Positions 6,891 to 7,028 of a stretch of 7,028 nt of DNA are shown one piece after another. Source of the stretch: JBELHR01 sp049607205 (GTDB lineage Bacteria; Bacteroidota; Bacteroidia; Flavobacteriales; Flavobacteriaceae). The position numbers and the translations under genes are program-made. Where the stretch lies: NCBI GenBank assembly GCA_049607205.1, contig JBMYWH010000041.1, forward strand, positions 1-7,028, read 5' to 3'. Below the pieces are notes generated by a model. The model made no database searches, was not told the DNA's origin, and saw nothing but the letters and a program-made list of their open reading frames with translations. Every line of letters starts with the position of its first letter. The first letter of the stretch is position 1.

Positions 6891-7028
6891 TTATAAATCT
6901 GAAGCTTGAGCGACTAATTCCGCTAGATCATAGACCTTAACCTCAGCTTCTTTTTCCTTGTTCTTCACACCATCGGTGATCATCGTATTACAGAAAGGAC
7001 ATCCTGTAGCAATAATCTTAGCTCCAGT
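6891..7028 (-). CDS. (Fe-S)-binding protein of the CCG-domain family, C-terminal end only
   Basis: The last 45 residues of a gene whose start lies beyond the right edge; the frame is open to base 7028. The segment IIATGCPFCNTMITDGVK carries a CxxC in the ATGCPFC context, characteristic of the second cysteine-rich (CCG) domain shared by HdrB/HdrD, GlpC and LutA-type proteins, and is followed by a short tail ending DLAELVAQASDL. Such proteins usually act in electron transfer to or from thiols or the quinone pool. The exact partner and substrate cannot be told from this fragment. It is two bases upstream of menA and probably heads or continues the same operon. Confidence 0.82.
   Translation of the reverse strand, partial: TGAKIIATGCPFCNTMITDGVKNKEKEAEVKVYDLAELVAQASDL

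Noticed and set aside
1..7028. Mobile element, defence system, CRISPR array, tRNA or riboswitch
   Set aside because: Nearly every base is in a recognised housekeeping gene, no gap exceeds 40 bases, and no repeats or RNA-like folds stood out by eye. The CPBP gene could suggest bacteriocin immunity, but its menaquinone context argues against that.

Overview
The window looks like chromosomal housekeeping DNA from a marine or environmental Bacteroidota bacterium, most likely of the class Flavobacteriia. The pointers are AT-rich composition, A-rich stretches instead of clear Shine-Dalgarno sites before genes, the short (about 340-residue) form of MenE, and YebC and carboxyltransferase sequences of the type I associate with flavobacteria. 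This placement is inference from sequence character, since no rRNA or other taxonomic marker is present.

Left part (1-2252, plus strand): a 5'-truncated biotin-dependent acyl-CoA carboxylase carboxyltransferase (beta) subunit of the methylcrotonyl-CoA carboxylase type, then a 38-base gap with a possible Bacteroidota-type -7 box, then a complete yebC/TACO1-family gene. A hairpin with a T-run at 2278-2310 probably ends yebC transcription. It overlaps the 3' end of the converging menE gene and probably serves both directions.

Right part (2271-7028, minus strand, read right to left): a very compact probable operon. The order is the C-terminal end of a CCG-type Fe-S oxidoreductase subunit, menA, a UPF0173 metallo-beta-lactamase-fold hydrolase, menC, a CPBP-family membrane protease and menE. 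Gaps are 2, 36, 1 and 1 bases, and the last pair overlaps by one base (TAATG). Its promoter lies beyond the right edge, with one weak internal candidate before the hydrolase.

Three of these genes are steps of the classical menaquinone pathway: MenC makes o-succinylbenzoate, MenE activates it to the CoA thioester, and MenA prenylates 1,4-dihydroxy-2-naphthoate at the membrane. MenF, MenD, MenH, MenB and the final methyltransferase are not in the window. The hydrolase and the CPBP protease have no textbook role in this pathway, yet they sit inside the gene string with minimal spacing. The Fe-S protein belongs to a family that often exchanges electrons with the quinone pool.

I see no mobile element, CRISPR array, RNA gene, phage gene or sign of recent transfer, and there is no gene-free stretch above 40 bases. 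The window is mostly ordinary. The points worth a second look are the two unassigned passengers in the men operon, the reduced MenE and its start codon, and the shared terminator.
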